64,000 nucleotides of DNA, taken from positions 11,806,598-11,870,597 of the forward strand of contig CM076658.1 of assembly GCA_038496675.1 (NCBI GenBank). The letters run 5' to 3'. The DNA comes from Rachycentron canadum (taxonomy: Eukaryota; Chordata; Actinopteri; Carangiformes; Rachycentridae). Position numbers and translations under genes: made by a program. Every line of letters starts with the position of its first letter. Position 1 is the first letter of the stretch. The notes beneath the pieces are model-generated. The model did no database searches and was not told where the DNA came from. It was given only the letters and a program-made list of their open reading frames with translations. Of the stretch, positions 1 through 13,567 are shown piece by piece.

Positions 1-1597
1 AGTTTGATGCTGCAGTGTCAGTGGAACATCTGCTGTCATGGTTTTGACTTACCCTTGTCAACTAAATGATTTTATAAATGCATTTGTAAGTCAACCAAGC
101 AAAATTAAGGTGTCCCCTTTTTTGCATCCAACAAATGTAACAGCATTTTGTGACTTTTGGTAACAGGTCTAGCTTGTATGCTTCTCTTGCATTACTTGGG
201 GGACAGCAGAAAGGAAAGCCTGTGTTTATTTTGGCTGTAAATGGCAGCAGTCGTGATGGAAGAACAGTGAATATGGCGTTGGCTACATTTGATACATACA
301 CTCTATCCAGCTGTGTTTAAATCTGTCTCACAATAACTCAGCCCTGCCAACACCAGCAAGACTAAACAGATGGAATCAAATAAATTGGCTGCTTTTAGAC
401 TAATAGATTAAGCTGCCCATAGTCCTTTTAAAGGAGAAGAGAAGGAGCTTAAATCTGCCATTGGGTGTTCTGTGGGCCCCTGGCCGCTCTAAATCCAGTT
501 AAAGTCACCTTCAGCGTAATGTGGCTCTCTTTTACGACATGCAGAAATCCTCAGTTCCCCTGGGAGCTGTAACGACGCAAGAGTGTAAATCTCAGCAGCA
601 TCTACAAAGTTGCACTGACAATCCGAGCAACTCACCTCTGACAAATGTGCTGGTTGGTAGCCAGTGAAGGCCCATAATTATTGTGTAGGAAAAACATAAA
701 TGAAGAAGTACATCATACTTTATTCTAAATTCAGTCACTCTGCCTTTCCCTGTTTGCCTTCATGTTGGACAAAATATGAGTGTATCTGCAGCACTGTAGA
801 GGCCATATGTGATTACTGTACAGAAGAAGTCTTGAAAATTTAACCCTGTGATCCCACTAATAATTAGCATTAGATAAAACACGCAGCCGTTTATGCAGGG
901 TACAAAGCTACATTCAGGCTGTGATTTGGTTTGTATGCTGTATTGAGCATTTACACTACATATGCCAGGTTTTGGGATCCTGTTTAGACTTCAGTCTGAC
1001 TGTTAAGCCAGGTGGTCAGACACACTTAATAACTTTCTTGTTGGACATATCAATATCAGCTTAACTGTTGTAAATAAATAATAAATTAAGAAGTAAAGAA
1101 ATGATAATCACACATTTCAGATAGAGCAGAAATAGTGTCATCATTACATAGTTTGTCCACCAGAGAGCACTGACACATTTATTTTTATAGTGTAAAATCT
1201 TCCACTCAATGCTAGAATTGTGTTTGTCACAGTTTTTGTTCACAGCTCTTTAAAAAACACATTTACAAACTTTCATTGTATGTTCTTGATGCTCCTGTTG
1301 ATGTAAATAAAATATCAACTGATACATTATTGGATTTTTGTAATGCTCAAATATGAGTATCACTATTGTTCACAAAAAATCAGGTATAGGTCATGCTACA
1401 CTTCAGATGAATCATAGTTTAATGAACATAAAAAGGGTCTGAACTCTGACCTCAATCTAATTTTCCAAAAGTCGTTTTGAAAAAGTTGAACTGTGTGCAC
1501 ATGTCATCTGTTTATCTTCATTCTTTAGTCTGACGTACTGTGTGTTCCAGAGTGACCATTTTACTGAGTGCTGTTGTGCGTCTCCTCTCTCCCACAG
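1..1597 (+). other. ATF2: ATF2 intron (3' part)
   Basis: This noncoding stretch ends in a polypyrimidine tract and CAG at 1595-1597, directly before an ATF2 coding exon. I see no upstream ATF2 exon in it: the basic region of the bZIP, which should precede the zipper exon, is not encoded here, so that exon lies left of the window. The short reading frames inside have no recognisable protein content. Confidence 0.75.
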
Positions 1598-4500
1598 AAT
1601 GAAGTCACCCTGCTGAGAAACGAAGTGGCTCAGCTGAAGCAGCTTCTTCTGGCTCATAAAGATTGCCCTGTAACCGCCATGCAGAAGAAATCTGGCTATC
1701 ACAGTGAGTAATGCTCCATTATTCTCAGCCCGAGGCTTCCAGTGAAACGCTTCTAAAATGAGCTCCAGAGAACCACAAGAAGGACATGTCTTACTTATGA
1801 CCCAATGGAAAGAGCTATTGACATATTAAATCCCCCTTTTTTTTTTTTTTTTTGAAAAATAAAAAAAAAAACTTTGCAAAAGTTGAGATATTCATGGGCA
1901 ATGTTGTCTGAGACAGATTCTCACTGGAGTCCTCTGTTGAGGCCACAGCTGGTAACCACAAAAAAGCATCTGTCTTCTCATTTGACACCAAAATAAACAT
2001 TTGTCAGATGAAGCTAAATATCTACTGCAAATGAATACAAAAGCATGCAACGCAGGTGATTAAACACGTGCATTTTACATCTTTAGCTTACCTGGTATGA
2101 TAATTTTTATGAATATTTGAATGTTCAGGAAGAGGCTGCAATTTACACCCTCCTGCTGTCAGCCTGTGCTGTGCAGTCGCGTCACATGGTCTCATGTAGA
2201 ATTATATCACCTATATTTCTTTGTTTCCAGAGACTGGGATTGTGTCAATTTGAGTTTCTGGTCACAACTCAACCCCCTTCCCGCACACATACATGAGCCA
2301 GTATGCAACAAGAGCAAGTATGCTCTGAGCCACTTCTCTACTGTGCTCTAAACACCTTCACTGACTTGTATTGACAATGATTGCCTCTGAAATGAGTCCA
2401 TTAAAGCAGCAAGCTTGACAAGACTGCAGAGCACTCTCGTTGTGGGATGTCCACCAAGCTTGGCTGTTCATTATGCATCCCTTACTGCTAACCATCCCGC
2501 TGACACGCGTCATGTGCATTATGGGACTGATGGTTTACAGGCTAGAGTGGGCTGTCAGAGCCAGGTCTCATTTAGTGTCGTCTGGATTGTGTTTTATCAG
2601 GATCCACAGATGAACCGGGTCATCGTTCTCATGTGTTTGCTGAGGACGTCTGTCCTGTGTTTCAAGGCCTTTGAGAAGGATGGCGTTTGGAGTGCTTTTT
2701 GTACAGTTTGGAAAAATATAACCACATCCAAATCAATTTGGTTCATGATGACAGCCAAGAAGGAAAGACATAGCGAAAATAAAAGTGTGCTGGAAAGAAT
2801 CAAATAAACCAACCCTCTTTTATCTGACTTACCCCCACAACCCCATCAGATAAGCTCCAATACTCCTTCATCAACACCACCTGTCCTGTTCCAAATACCT
2901 TCATTTAAATTGATTTAAACTGGATGTTGTTTAACATGATTGATTATGCTAAAGTAGCTATTGCAATATTTACATTACAATTGAACTACCTGCTTAGGTT
3001 GATGATTAGGTCAGTTTTGCAATTAATATGAGGTGTTACGACTGATTCAATACATAGATACATTTTATATATTTTTTGAAATTATTGGAACTACTCCACA
3101 GTCTGTTGTCAGCTGTGGAAATAACGTCTGGGGTGTAAGTAGCCCCGGTTGGGAATCACTGAAATAATCAATCTCACTAATTAGTAAAACACAATTCTGA
3201 CTGATCCATGGCTCTCACTCATATAAAGGCCTCATCAAGCTCTCTACTTTCTGAGAGTTACACATCCCATAAGGCTACAGTGCCCCCCAAACCCAGTAAT
3301 ACCCTTCATCGTCCTGACCAGGCGTAACCATGGCAGGTGGGAGGAAATTACCCAGACTGCCCCACAAACAAGCCAGGACATGCTTTCAGTTGGCACACCA
3401 CGCTGTCCATCTGCTTAGAGCAAACCCCACTTCAGAAACCAAGAGAGCAGAAAGAAGCTCCGGCTGCCCAGGGAACCAGAATTTCTGAGTATTATTATAC
3501 ATCAGCCAGCCAGCCCTTAATGTCGTTAGGAGTAATAATGCTCACTTGAACATGGAACAAAACCACCACGCTGATTTATTCTGAGGTTGACCTTCTGCAT
3601 AATAAAACAGCAAAGGAGTTTATAGCACTTTGACATTCACTTGCACTAAATCACATGGTCAAAGTCCAGTCAAGAGTCAAGGCAGATGAAGCTCCTAATG
3701 TAAAGACATTTGTATTGGACTTTAATTGCTTCTTCCTGCTATGGAATCTGTATTTTACAATCTCAAATATGAGTCTGTCATTAATTACAAAGTGCCATAA
3801 CAAGTGACTTCATATCATTAGCAATATTAATTATCATTGTGCTCCTTATTCCTTTATGAAACAGAGCATGAGAGTAGAATCTCTTTTTTTTTTTTTCTTT
3901 CCATCCGGATCCAATTAATTCAATGCAACTGCCTAACAGCTGGTGGCATTTCAACTCCAAGTCTTCCCTACTCTCCAGTGTGAGCATCATTAAAATCAGG
4001 TGCTGTAATCATCTGTCGCTGCAGTAGTTGGCAAGGTAACAAAAAACAAATGAGAATGCAGTTAGGGATGGGAAACACTGCCACATGCCCCAGAATGTAA
4101 TGCACCCTTATGATGTGGGTTTAAATTGACATTGGAGCTTTAATTAAAGGAAGGGGTGCAGAAGTAGCATTATGGGGATTAATGAAATGGTTTGCATACA
4201 CCACATGCAAATAGCTCTTTTACATCTGGTTAGGCCTACATGACAAAGCTTTCTGGATTGTATCAGGTAAATGCTCTTAATTAAAACAGCATGAAACAGC
4301 AGTGTAAGAAAATCCAAACATTATCGCAATATATATCAGCTGCCTGAACTTGGATATTTTTTTTTTTTTCTGTTATCCTCGCAGTCTCTGACAAAGACGA
4401 GAGCTGCGAGGAGATGTCCGTCCCTGGGAGCCCCCAGAACGAGGCCATTCAGCACAGCTCTGTCAGCACCTCCAACGGGGTCAGCTCCTCCTCCACAACC

Positions 4501-4608
4501 CCAGCCATCTCTGCCGCGGCTGCCACCGCCACCGTCACATCAAACCAGAGCACAGAGGAGAGCCAGCCGCGGCGGGGCGCCACCGAGTCTCAGCCTTCAG
4601 GGAGTTGA
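1598..4608 (+). CDS. ATF2: Cyclic AMP-dependent transcription factor ATF-2, last two coding exons (5' partial)
   Basis: Coding exons are 1598-1703 and 4385-4608, and the junction after phase 1 rebuilds an Ile codon. ATF2 is a nuclear bZIP factor that dimerises with JUN and binds CRE-like sites. The first exon encodes the C-terminal half of the leucine zipper, including the VAQLKQLLL segment known as a nuclear export signal, then HKDCPVTAMQKKSGYH. The last exon encodes the acidic and serine-rich tail, with EAIQHSSVSTSNGVSS nearly identical to mammals and ending in SQPSGS before TGA at 4606. The middle of the tail differs, with an Ala/Thr-rich run and a QPRRGA insertion-like segment. Two SQ dipeptides remain near the end, matching in kind the two ATM sites of human ATF2. 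The DNA-contacting basic region and everything upstream lie outside the window. ATF7 is the closest alternative, but the tail and the neighbour CHN1 favour ATF2. Confidence 0.95.
1837..1871. repeat. T17/A11 inverted homopolymer tract
   Basis: A run of 17 T (1837-1853), a short AT-rich spacer and a run of 11 A (1861-1871) can fold into a simple hairpin. It lies in an ATF2 intron, 134 nt past the donor. It could be a decayed retrotransposon tail or simple slippage. Confidence 0.6.
3141..3165 (-). mobile_element. Possible hAT-type terminal repeat fragment
   Basis: Read on the minus strand this gives CAGTGATTCCCAACCGGGG, which resembles the CAGTGGTTCCCAACC terminal motif of many vertebrate hAT elements. 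No partner end or transposase is visible, so at most it is a relic in an ATF2 intron. Confidence 0.35.
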
Positions 4609-6395
4609 TCATCCCAAACGATGCCCTAGCGTCAGCACTGGAGCGCCGTTGCCTCATGTATCTCTCTGACAAAAAGAGGATAGCGATTCTCTCTCAGCTT
4701 CAGTTTGGACCTTAGTGTTTTTAATTTATTCTTAATTAGTTTGTTTTATGTTTGGTCCAGTTTGTCCTCCATAGGCAATGCTTTTGAAAATGCAATGTTT
4801 TCTCTGGAATTGATGAAGACAAAAGAACAGGCACTTTAGGTGTAAGATGTAAAACACGTGGTTCTAAAATGTTTTTGTATTTGTCTGACTTATTTATTAA
4901 TCTTATATATTTTTTTATTTGAAGATGATCAGCCTAAGTGGTTGATCGGTGAATTGTTAGAGACCTTACCAAAGTGTGTTGTGGCTCATTTGTAATTTGT
5001 TCATGACTTTTATAAGCACTATCTTTACGCTATAGTTGCATAAAGAGCAGTCACTTTTTGTTATGATTTGCTTTTTCCATTTTGCACATTTTGAGAGATG
5101 ACGGGTTTACCTTTTTGGAGTTTGACAGTCCACACATTAAGTACTGGCAGCTTTTTAGAAGTAGATTTGAATACTGTCACAATACACAAATGTAAATGGC
5201 AGAATCAGATTTTAAATTTGACAACTTTTCTGTGAGATCAGATGTGGTCACATTGTGCAGTTTGAATGTTTGAGCTCTCCTCTGCTTGTAAAATAGTCTT
5301 AAGGGGGTGAGTTGGTTAGAAATGTTTGTTATTTCATTGACATTCCATCTGTAGTCGGATTGTTCCTGAAGCAGTGATTGTAGGATTGCAGTACCTTTTC
5401 CATTACTCAATCATGGTGATGTTGACTTCATTCAGTGCCATTAATGTTTTTGTATAAATTACTTCTGTACCTTTTTAATGCAGATTAGCTTAAGTTGATT
5501 GTCGTTCTCTCATATTAAGGGTCTCATGAACATACTGGCTCAGTAGAGATGTATTGCTTTTATATACTGTCTTTGCTTTATAATTGACCATTTATGGCTC
5601 TAGTGTCTAATGCAGAACACTTAAGGACATTATGCTGTTTTCATGATTGTGATTCTAGGTGATATTTTTAGAAGACATTGTAAATAACATCAATGATACA
5701 TTGTATGTGATCTTTCGAGGTGTTATGTACTGTTTTTTTTTTGTTTTGTTTTTTTTTATAGGATAGTCTGGATTCAGTAGCTGAGCTGTTGGTCACATTA
5801 ACTATGGTAGCAGTTAAAAACTGACCTTTAAAATATTCCAGTCATTAGAATAGGCCTCTCCCTGACTCAATAATGTTGTCATGTAAAATTAAAGCATTCA
5901 GATGTGAACTGGAATCACATCCTGTATATTACAGTAACACTACTACTGCTTTGTAAGGATTGTGAGCGTTTCATCATTGAAATAATCGTAGGAAGCAAAT
6001 CACACCATGAAGACAATTTGCCTTTTCTCTTAGTCTGTACCAGCTTACTACTGTGTAGTTTTACAAGAAGCTAATGAATTGATTTCTTAAAGTATGAAAT
6101 TTTTTTTTTTTTTTCAATTTTACTGTTATGTGCTATCTGCATGAGATAATGATTCTCTGCGAGAATTTAACTGTTTGTACAATGTCTCAGTCAGATAAAT
6201 ATCAGTAAAGAAGTTGTTTCAACTTGAGTTGTGGCTCGAATCTTATAAAAACTTTGGTTATTTGTTTTACCTTGGCTTAACTGCTAAAAAGGGGTGTGAT
6301 ACTGTGTTGAAAGTGTACTTGTAACTTGTGAAAGTTCTGTATAAAATTTGAATATATAAGTTGTTGTAATAAACCTTTTAATATCTCTTTAAAGT
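4609..6395 (+). other. ATF2: ATF2 3' UTR with poly(A) signal
   Basis: AT-rich trailer after the ATF2 stop. A canonical AATAAA lies at 6368-6373, followed about 20 nt later by a T-rich stretch, so cleavage is likely near 6390. A Pumilio-type TGTAAATA lies at 5679-5686, and several T runs (such as 5731-5758 and 6101-6114) could bind U-rich regulators. The length, about 1.8 kb, fits the long ATF2 trailer of vertebrates. Limits are inferred. Confidence 0.75.
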
Positions 6396-8460
6396 CCAGC
6401 TTTGCTTCCATTTAATTCTCCAGGCTGATTTTGTCTCTATTAACTACACATCAAATTAAATCTAAATGTTTTAAGTTAAATAAGTATAATAATGGTGTCA
6501 ACATTTTACTCTTTAAAAAGAATGATTATAATAATGCCATGAATAGATAAGTCCAGTAGCCACATGATTTCACAGCAGTTTCATTTTAACTTTCACATGA
6601 AGCCACTGTATTGACAAGAGGAGAAGACTGATTGTTATGGATCACAACACGTTGCTTGTGAATAAAACATTTCCTGTGGTCTATTCTGCCACCTTGTGGA
6701 AGAGCTGGATGTTTCTTTAGATTTCTGATAAAGTGACAGTTAATCCAGATATAGGCATCTGGTTTTATCTTTTGTGCTCTAAAGATAATAATTTCCATAT
6801 TTTCTCACAGCTTCAGTAAACATTCCATGTCTTGAAAATACTTGAGGTGGATTTAGCAAACCCAGGTATTGGGCCTCTGTTGTGCTGTATTCTCACTTAT
6901 TCACTAACTGAATTTTCATAGTGACAGTATAAAAATGAATTAGCCAACTAAGTAAAACTATCACAGTGTATAGATACTCTTAGCTCCTTTGTGTGCTGCT
7001 TTTGATTATTAATAACAACTAGTCTTATCAAAATATGACTTTAGATACAAGCTTAAAAAGCTAAAACAAAAAATGTGTCTACTTTATAATAAGTAATAGT
7101 TATACCATATCTTTATTCAGAGCTGCTGATACACACATACATACATATTTATTATTTAATTATTTGATTTTTCAAATGAGGTCTTGTCTTAATCCCTTTT
7201 CATGTCTAAAACTTGTTGTAAAGAACCATACAAGCACTCTGGTGTTGCATTGTCTACATAGGCCAACTGAGCAACTCTGGTGAGGCTGATGCCAGAATGT
7301 TACTGCATCAATAAACTGACCAAAGGCAAATACACAATATTTGCCTGCAAAGGTCTTTTAGCTTCCAGTGCATGGATTGTTAACAAGTATGCCTAGGAGA
7401 TGAGGTGTATGTATTCATGTAGATAAGATTATCACTATTATGACCCTGAAATGTGACACATGTGCCTGATAAATGATTATTTATTAGTTGACTATTGTCA
7501 CCAGAACCCTTTACAGACATTTATTGAAATGCACTGAGCTGCACATGCCTGAGCACATAATTCTCAGGCTGCAGGTCCATGTGTATTATTCAAACATGTT
7601 TAACTTGATTTCTGATTCTACTGTGTATTATATTGTGTTGATAGATGAATTATTATTATTACATAAGATATACAAGGATGTAAAATATCAGTAGTTGGAA
7701 ATATGATAATTCCCAGGCACAATAAAATATACAATACATAAATAAATTTACATAATAAATCCACCATTACATTAGATGCTTGCACACCAGCAACCATCTG
7801 ATAGCACTGGTCAGGAAAATTAACATCATGTGAACAAAAAGAAAACCAAAATAATAAATATATGTAACTTGCTTAACTCACAGCTGATTGTTTTTCTGAT
7901 GAATCCATCAGCACCAGCATTGAATTTCCAGCAGGCAGCGCTACATCCAAACCTAAACCTCACATAAAACACATTGACTTAATGCATCTGTTATTTATAG
8001 TAACAGTTCAAACGAATTAAGAAGAATTATCACTGTAGGGTTTACTAAGGAATATGAACTATTATTAAATTAAAGATTTACTAAAACTAACACGACAGTT
8101 CTGGTGGTCACAAATTCAACTTGTATCATTTAAATTTGGGACAAAATGTCTACATAATATGTTATTATTATGAAAAGTTGGCAATACTTTTGAGGTGATG
8201 TGCTTTATCTTATTCAGTTGTGTGTTTTTTGTCTTACAGCAATTTTCCCCTGCCAACACACTGAGGCTGTCTAACTGGGGCACCGTTGATTAGCTGCTGA
8301 TCACAGAGGAGAGAATTGTAAATGTTACTATGTAGGTCACAGTGTTGGTGAATAAGAGCACTTTTGGCTTGATGAAACATATTTACAAAGCTGGAACCCA
8401 ATGTGTGGCTCTGCATCTTTGAAGTTAAATCAAAGGGGGAGCCTCAGTGCTATTTTTCAT

Positions 8461-9010
8461 TCGTTTTCACCTCCATACAAAGTCTATTCATTTTAATTGT
8501 TGGATTAATTGAACTCCCCTGGCAAACAGCTCTGTGTAATTCATTATTCATTCCATAATGATTTTAATGTTAATTTCATGAGGTTTTCATTAATGAATGC
8601 AGAGCGTTTAGAGATTTCCCCATTTTCTGGCCAATGCAGCAGGAAAGAGAAGCTTTCAAACAGACAGAAGACAGTGTTGGTGGGGAACATGATCCACACA
8701 CAGTTATATGAAATTAAAAAATCATTGTCTGTGAATTAACTTTTTTCCCATCAGCAGACTCCATATTTCACAAAATTAGCCACACACATGGAGCCGTCAC
8801 ATACGGCAGAGCCTAATTAAGAGAGAATGGCAACTGAAATAAAAATGGCCAACAAACCACATTAGCTGGGAGACTCCATGTTTTAGCTTCTCGATAAATG
8901 AGCAGGATAATAATGTGGAGCTGATCTGCTGACAGACAGGCTGCTCCAGCTGTTCCCATAATTCGACAGGTATTACGCTTTGGCCCTTAGCAGTCTGCCT
9001 CAGCAGACTG
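8461..9010. promoter_or_regulatory. Candidate conserved noncoding block, homeodomain-site rich
   Basis: A dense run of TAAT/ATTA cores (including ATTAATTG, TTAATGAATG and CCTAATTAAG) sits among more complex unique sequence than the flanks, with no coding potential. This texture is typical of developmental enhancers in vertebrates. Conservation cannot be measured from one sequence, so this is a candidate only. Confidence 0.25.
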
Positions 9011-10575
9011 GCACTTAATTAGGCAAAGATTAAGGCCAAACAGCCTCATTTACGTGAATTGTATCATAAATACAAAGTGGCTACCCTTTTTCCTTCAGGG
9101 TGCATCAGGGGTAAATTTGAAAAAACGCAGAGGTTTGCTGAAAAGATGGTGCTCCAGGCCTTGCACTCCAGATTTTGCAGCAATGAGTACTCTTTCCCCC
9201 TGCTGAGAGGTGCTGTTTTTGAACACACGCTTTAACCCCTCAAATCCAGGGAGACGGAGATGAAACAGCTTGATTTACATTTAATTCAGATTATGTAAAT
9301 ACATTGGTTGTGTCCCAAACCCAATATGGGACTTGATGCAAGCTGCCTGCAGCACCAAGCAAAGATGGCCCTATTGTTATTCAAATTCAATGAATACGAT
9401 ATTTCTTTTATACATGGTTTCTGCTTTTAATTAAATTCTTGATGAGATATAATATGTTCTTTCTACAAATACTGATAACAATTCATTATTTTCAGTTGGC
9501 AACCTCCACATACTATCATACTAAGCCTGTTTGCTTTAGCTATTGATTGTAGGGTGGCTAGGCACAGCATCTGGCTCTTCCACCAGGGATGCGCATCTAT
9601 TTAATGGTATTATAGGGGTGTATCAGCTATCACCAAGTGCACGGGTGGAGACAAATCCCTAGTGGGCATATCCACGTGCATCGAGTGAGCCTGATTCTGC
9701 CAATCCTTCCCCTGGGCATCAGGCCTCCATAGTGTGTCTAGAGGCTGCAGGACGTCTCCCCCATTATTCTCTACTGACATTAGTATGCATCAAGGTCCAT
9801 GGTTTACCTATTACTGTATGTATGGGTCTTACACCATTACTCAATCCTGCCTCCCTTGTGAATTTGCTTATTTTGTTATCAATATTTTATAGTGGTCCCT
9901 CCACTCACACTATGCTTATGATACAAGGATATACATGCTGGTAAAACCAGACAGGAGTGCTGGCAGAAGTCTAGTCAGGCTTGGATTTACTGTTTTCTAG
10001 AAACAGTATTTAGAGTCTTTACGTAAGTAAATGCAACCAAACTAGAATGCAGAAATATTCCTCTGCTCCTCCTTAAATTAAAATTTTACATTAGTACAAC
10101 ACAACATGATCAATCAGCAAATTGTAGTTAAAGTATAAGAATGTCTCCTCCCATTGTGGAGGCTTTTACAGTTGTACAGTTGAAATATCTACAAAACTGA
10201 TCTCCTGTTAGTTCTTTTCAATGGTGGAGTGGAGTAGAAGGTGATTGGCTCCTCTAGCTATAGAAAATTGCCATTTTTCTTTGACAAACTCCCCATTATT
10301 TGGCCTCAGTCGCTCACTGTAGATGTATCTTCTCTGGACCTTGTAGAGCAAAATGCTCCCTGGTTCCCTGATCGTCCAGTGGCCTGTTGGTGACTGACTT
10401 TAAAGCTGATTGATATTTGTATCTATCATTATATCCAAGGGCTGACATAGGTTACTCCACAACACCACAAAGTTTCACAGTGACATGTTTGTTTATAACC
10501 ATGATCATGGGCACAGCAGTTTATTTTGAACCAGTGCCTCATACACTGTCGTCCTGCTGCAGATATTCACTGAAG

Positions 10576-10615
10576 CAGTGGTTCCTAACCTTTTCTACTT
10601 ATAACCCCCTAACCT
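10576..10615 (+). mobile_element. Possible hAT-type terminal repeat fragment
   Basis: CAGTGGTTCCTAACCTTTT followed by an ATAACCCCCTAACC segment resembles the end of a vertebrate hAT element, where the terminal motif is followed by a run of C. No second end or transposase is visible. Confidence 0.4.
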
Positions 10616-12294
10616 CCTGTCACATGTTTATGAGCTATGAGCAGATGAATTAAATCTGAAGTTATAGTGGGTTGAGCTGTATAATATTTCTCAAGTAAAG
10701 GGAAGAAAACAAGAAAAAAAGTCTAACTAATTCATAAGAAATGAATTTAACTTTGTGTCACAGAATTTTTGTGTCTATTTGACTCATCTTGTGATCCACT
10801 GTGAGGGTGTTGACTCCAATAAATGCACAATTTACTACTCACTGAGGAATGTGTCCTGAAAAAAATACACCTACAAATATCCCACCTCTTCTGACAATTT
10901 ACTAAATCTTTTTCAATTATCATACTTGATATTTTCACCAGATTTACATCCTGAGGATGGATCCAAATATACTATATAACAAATAGACAGTATTGAGAGA
11001 TGGATGGACACATTGTAGGCTTTGGTGCTTTCATGGTGTTTTCATGGGATTTGAAGACTGAAAGGTGAAGAAAAATGCCATTCTTACTTAAACCTAAACT
11101 GTTCTCTGCTTTTGTTTCTATTCCTTTGTTCAAGATGAGACAAAAGCTGCTGTCGTCTCCACTGGCATTTCACTTTCTTTGTCCATGACAGAATTTGAAG
11201 GCAAAACTGTCTTGATGTTTGTTTCTAATTCATAATTCATAAATATTGATTCAAAGATGACAACAGCAGTGGAATTGTCTTTTGATCGCACCGAGAGGAC
11301 AATTTATTTTTAAATGATTTCAAAATGTGCTGTCAAGGTGCCTCCTCAGGTGTCTCTTAACTGAAGTGTTGATTGACCTTTGGCTTTATCGTGCTCACAC
11401 AAGGGACTCTTCTTCACTAACTGCTGATCAGTGTAAAGCCATATTGATTGGCAGACATTTCAGTGGGAACTTGAGGATTGATTTTATCCAGAGCGATGGC
11501 AACAGGAATTCTTATTAATTGCAAGTATGACCATAGCCTTATGTTCATCATGATGCTTTATTTTGAATTATTTCATGATCGTGCTTAAGAAAAGTCCTAA
11601 TTTCCTATTCTGCATAGGAAATGAAGCTGTGCTCTTTTTAAAAGACATTAAACATCATCAGTGTGCTCTTGACATTGACTTGCTTTACAGTGTCGACCCC
11701 TGTATCTGTTACCTCCCCCCTCTTCAGTCCCCCGTCCTCCCGCTCCCCAAGTACTGACCAGTGTTACTGATTGCTCCTATATCATTGCAGGCACAGTTGT
11801 GTTGATTTATTGGCTCTGCAGCGATCTTGATCCCCCTCATTAGCTCCTTCATTACGCCGTCGATCATTTCATGGTGGGCCATATTGTACAGATTGTACTG
11901 AGTTTTATTGAGCAGGCTCTGAGCACATTCTTGTGGTTGGTGGTTATTGTGTCTAGATTCCTTATTTTCTCACATTTGATCTTCAGCTTCTGTTCACTTT
12001 GTTGTCAAAAATAAGTAGGTAAACAGGTCAACCAACAGAGGGTTTTCACATGTTTACACGAAAGAAAGGTAATTCTTTAATAATTGTATTATTAGTTAGG
12101 TTACTTACTGCATATATACCATGCATTTATTCCAGACTGAACTATCTTGTTTATAAAATACATCGTCATAACTTTCATGATCATGACAGGATGAATCTTA
12201 TTGACCCAGTGATTGATGACGTGATTACCTGAAATTTCTTCCAGTGTCATCAGGAGGTTTTTTTTTTTTTTTTTCTATCATTATAAATCTATTA

Positions 12295-12530
12295 TTATTA
12301 AAATAATTGCACAACTAAAGGATGGCTGTGAAATTTGGTACATGGTCCTGAGAGGGTGAATTGCAATAACTTTGACCCCTTGACCTTTCATTTAATGGCG
12401 GCATCATCCAAATTTAATTTTGTCCATTATTTTTTACCTACTCTGTTTTGTGCTGGTTAGCCTGCTATACACCAACATGCAAGTGCTGTTATTGTGAGCA
12501 TGTTACCATGTAGATGTGACAAATGGACAA
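12295..12530 (+). repeat. Interspersed fish repeat with CTTTGACCCCTTGACCTTTCAT signature, degenerate
   Basis: The segment runs from a 'gaaatttggtacatggt' block through a tandem 'tttgacc' motif to a 'gtgagcatgttaccatgtagatgt' block. I recognise this order from a common repeat of spiny-rayed fishes whose 3' part has repeated 'catgttagcatg' units. A second fragment of the same end lies at 19286-19335. Family name and boundaries are from memory. Confidence 0.5.
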
Positions 12531-13309
12531 ACAGTTTTCTATAAAATGTTTCTATAAAATACTGATTTACTGGAGTTATTTAAAGGAAATTCATTGACCT
12601 CTCAATGATGCTTAGCTCCACTGCCTCTAAATGTAAGAAGCGGTTGTCTCCTTCATGCTTGAAGGACGTAGCTCCACTGAAATGACCTTGTGGGATAAGG
12701 GCTAGGTGAGAATTTTGCATAGGAATCAAAATAATACAGTATGCAAAATGTCACTCAGAGTTATATCAATCTAGACTCTCTCTGCTGTTTTACTTTCCAC
12801 TGAATTGTTTTTTATGAATTTCATAAATCTTCCATTTTCCCATCAATAAACATAATGGGTGCAATGAACAGGCATTTATCTATACATCCTCACTTCACAG
12901 TGCTACTGCATTTTTATATTCATTATGAGACATGAAAGATGAGCTGAGTCCATTTTTGTCGCAACAGCTGTATTTTCTAATTTCTACAGCACTAACTCAA
13001 GTCAGTCACCCTTTAATGGGATTTCCATAAATCTGCTAAATGGGTCTGGGGCGGATTTCAGAAATCCTTATGTGGACTTTAAAAATATGTTCAAGATGCA
13101 CACAATTTGACAGAATTAGTTCTCTCTCAGCGAGATCCCTCATGCTCTCACACACATTTTCTCCAACACTTAAATCGGGGCTGAGCTTGATGAAGTTAAT
13201 GGGATTACAGAAGAGGCTGCTAACCCAGGATTTAACTATCAAATGTTTAAGAGCAGTGCTGAGCTAATGAGGGCACACATGAAGGGGAGCATGATTACAG
13301 TGGTTTATC

Positions 13310-13530
13310 AGATGACACCAGGGACTGTGAGGTCACCGCTTTTATCGGCTTTTACCTTCTTATGCCTCTCATGCTCATAAACTGTGTTATCGAGGTGAAA
13401 CAAGGATCGGGCCTGTCTGACAGGTCCACAGAGACAAAATAAAATCTTCAGCTCAGTTGTGCCAGCTGTTGACAAAGCTGTGGAGCTGAACACATTGAGG
13501 GACGCTGTGAGAGGGACATGATGCCAGGAG
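13310..13530. promoter_or_regulatory. Candidate conserved noncoding block
   Basis: Higher-complexity, less AT-rich sequence without coding signal, directly upstream of an interspersed repeat copy. The local contrast with its flanks suggests constraint, but only a cross-species alignment could show it. Confidence 0.2.
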
Positions 13531-13567
13531 ATATTTTGTTTCTGGTTGTATTTACTGTTTACATAGT

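Noticed and set aside
2415..2807. 130-codon plus-strand open frame in an ATF2 intron
   Set aside because: No family motif, lies within an intron, and overlaps another open frame on the opposite strand; most likely chance.
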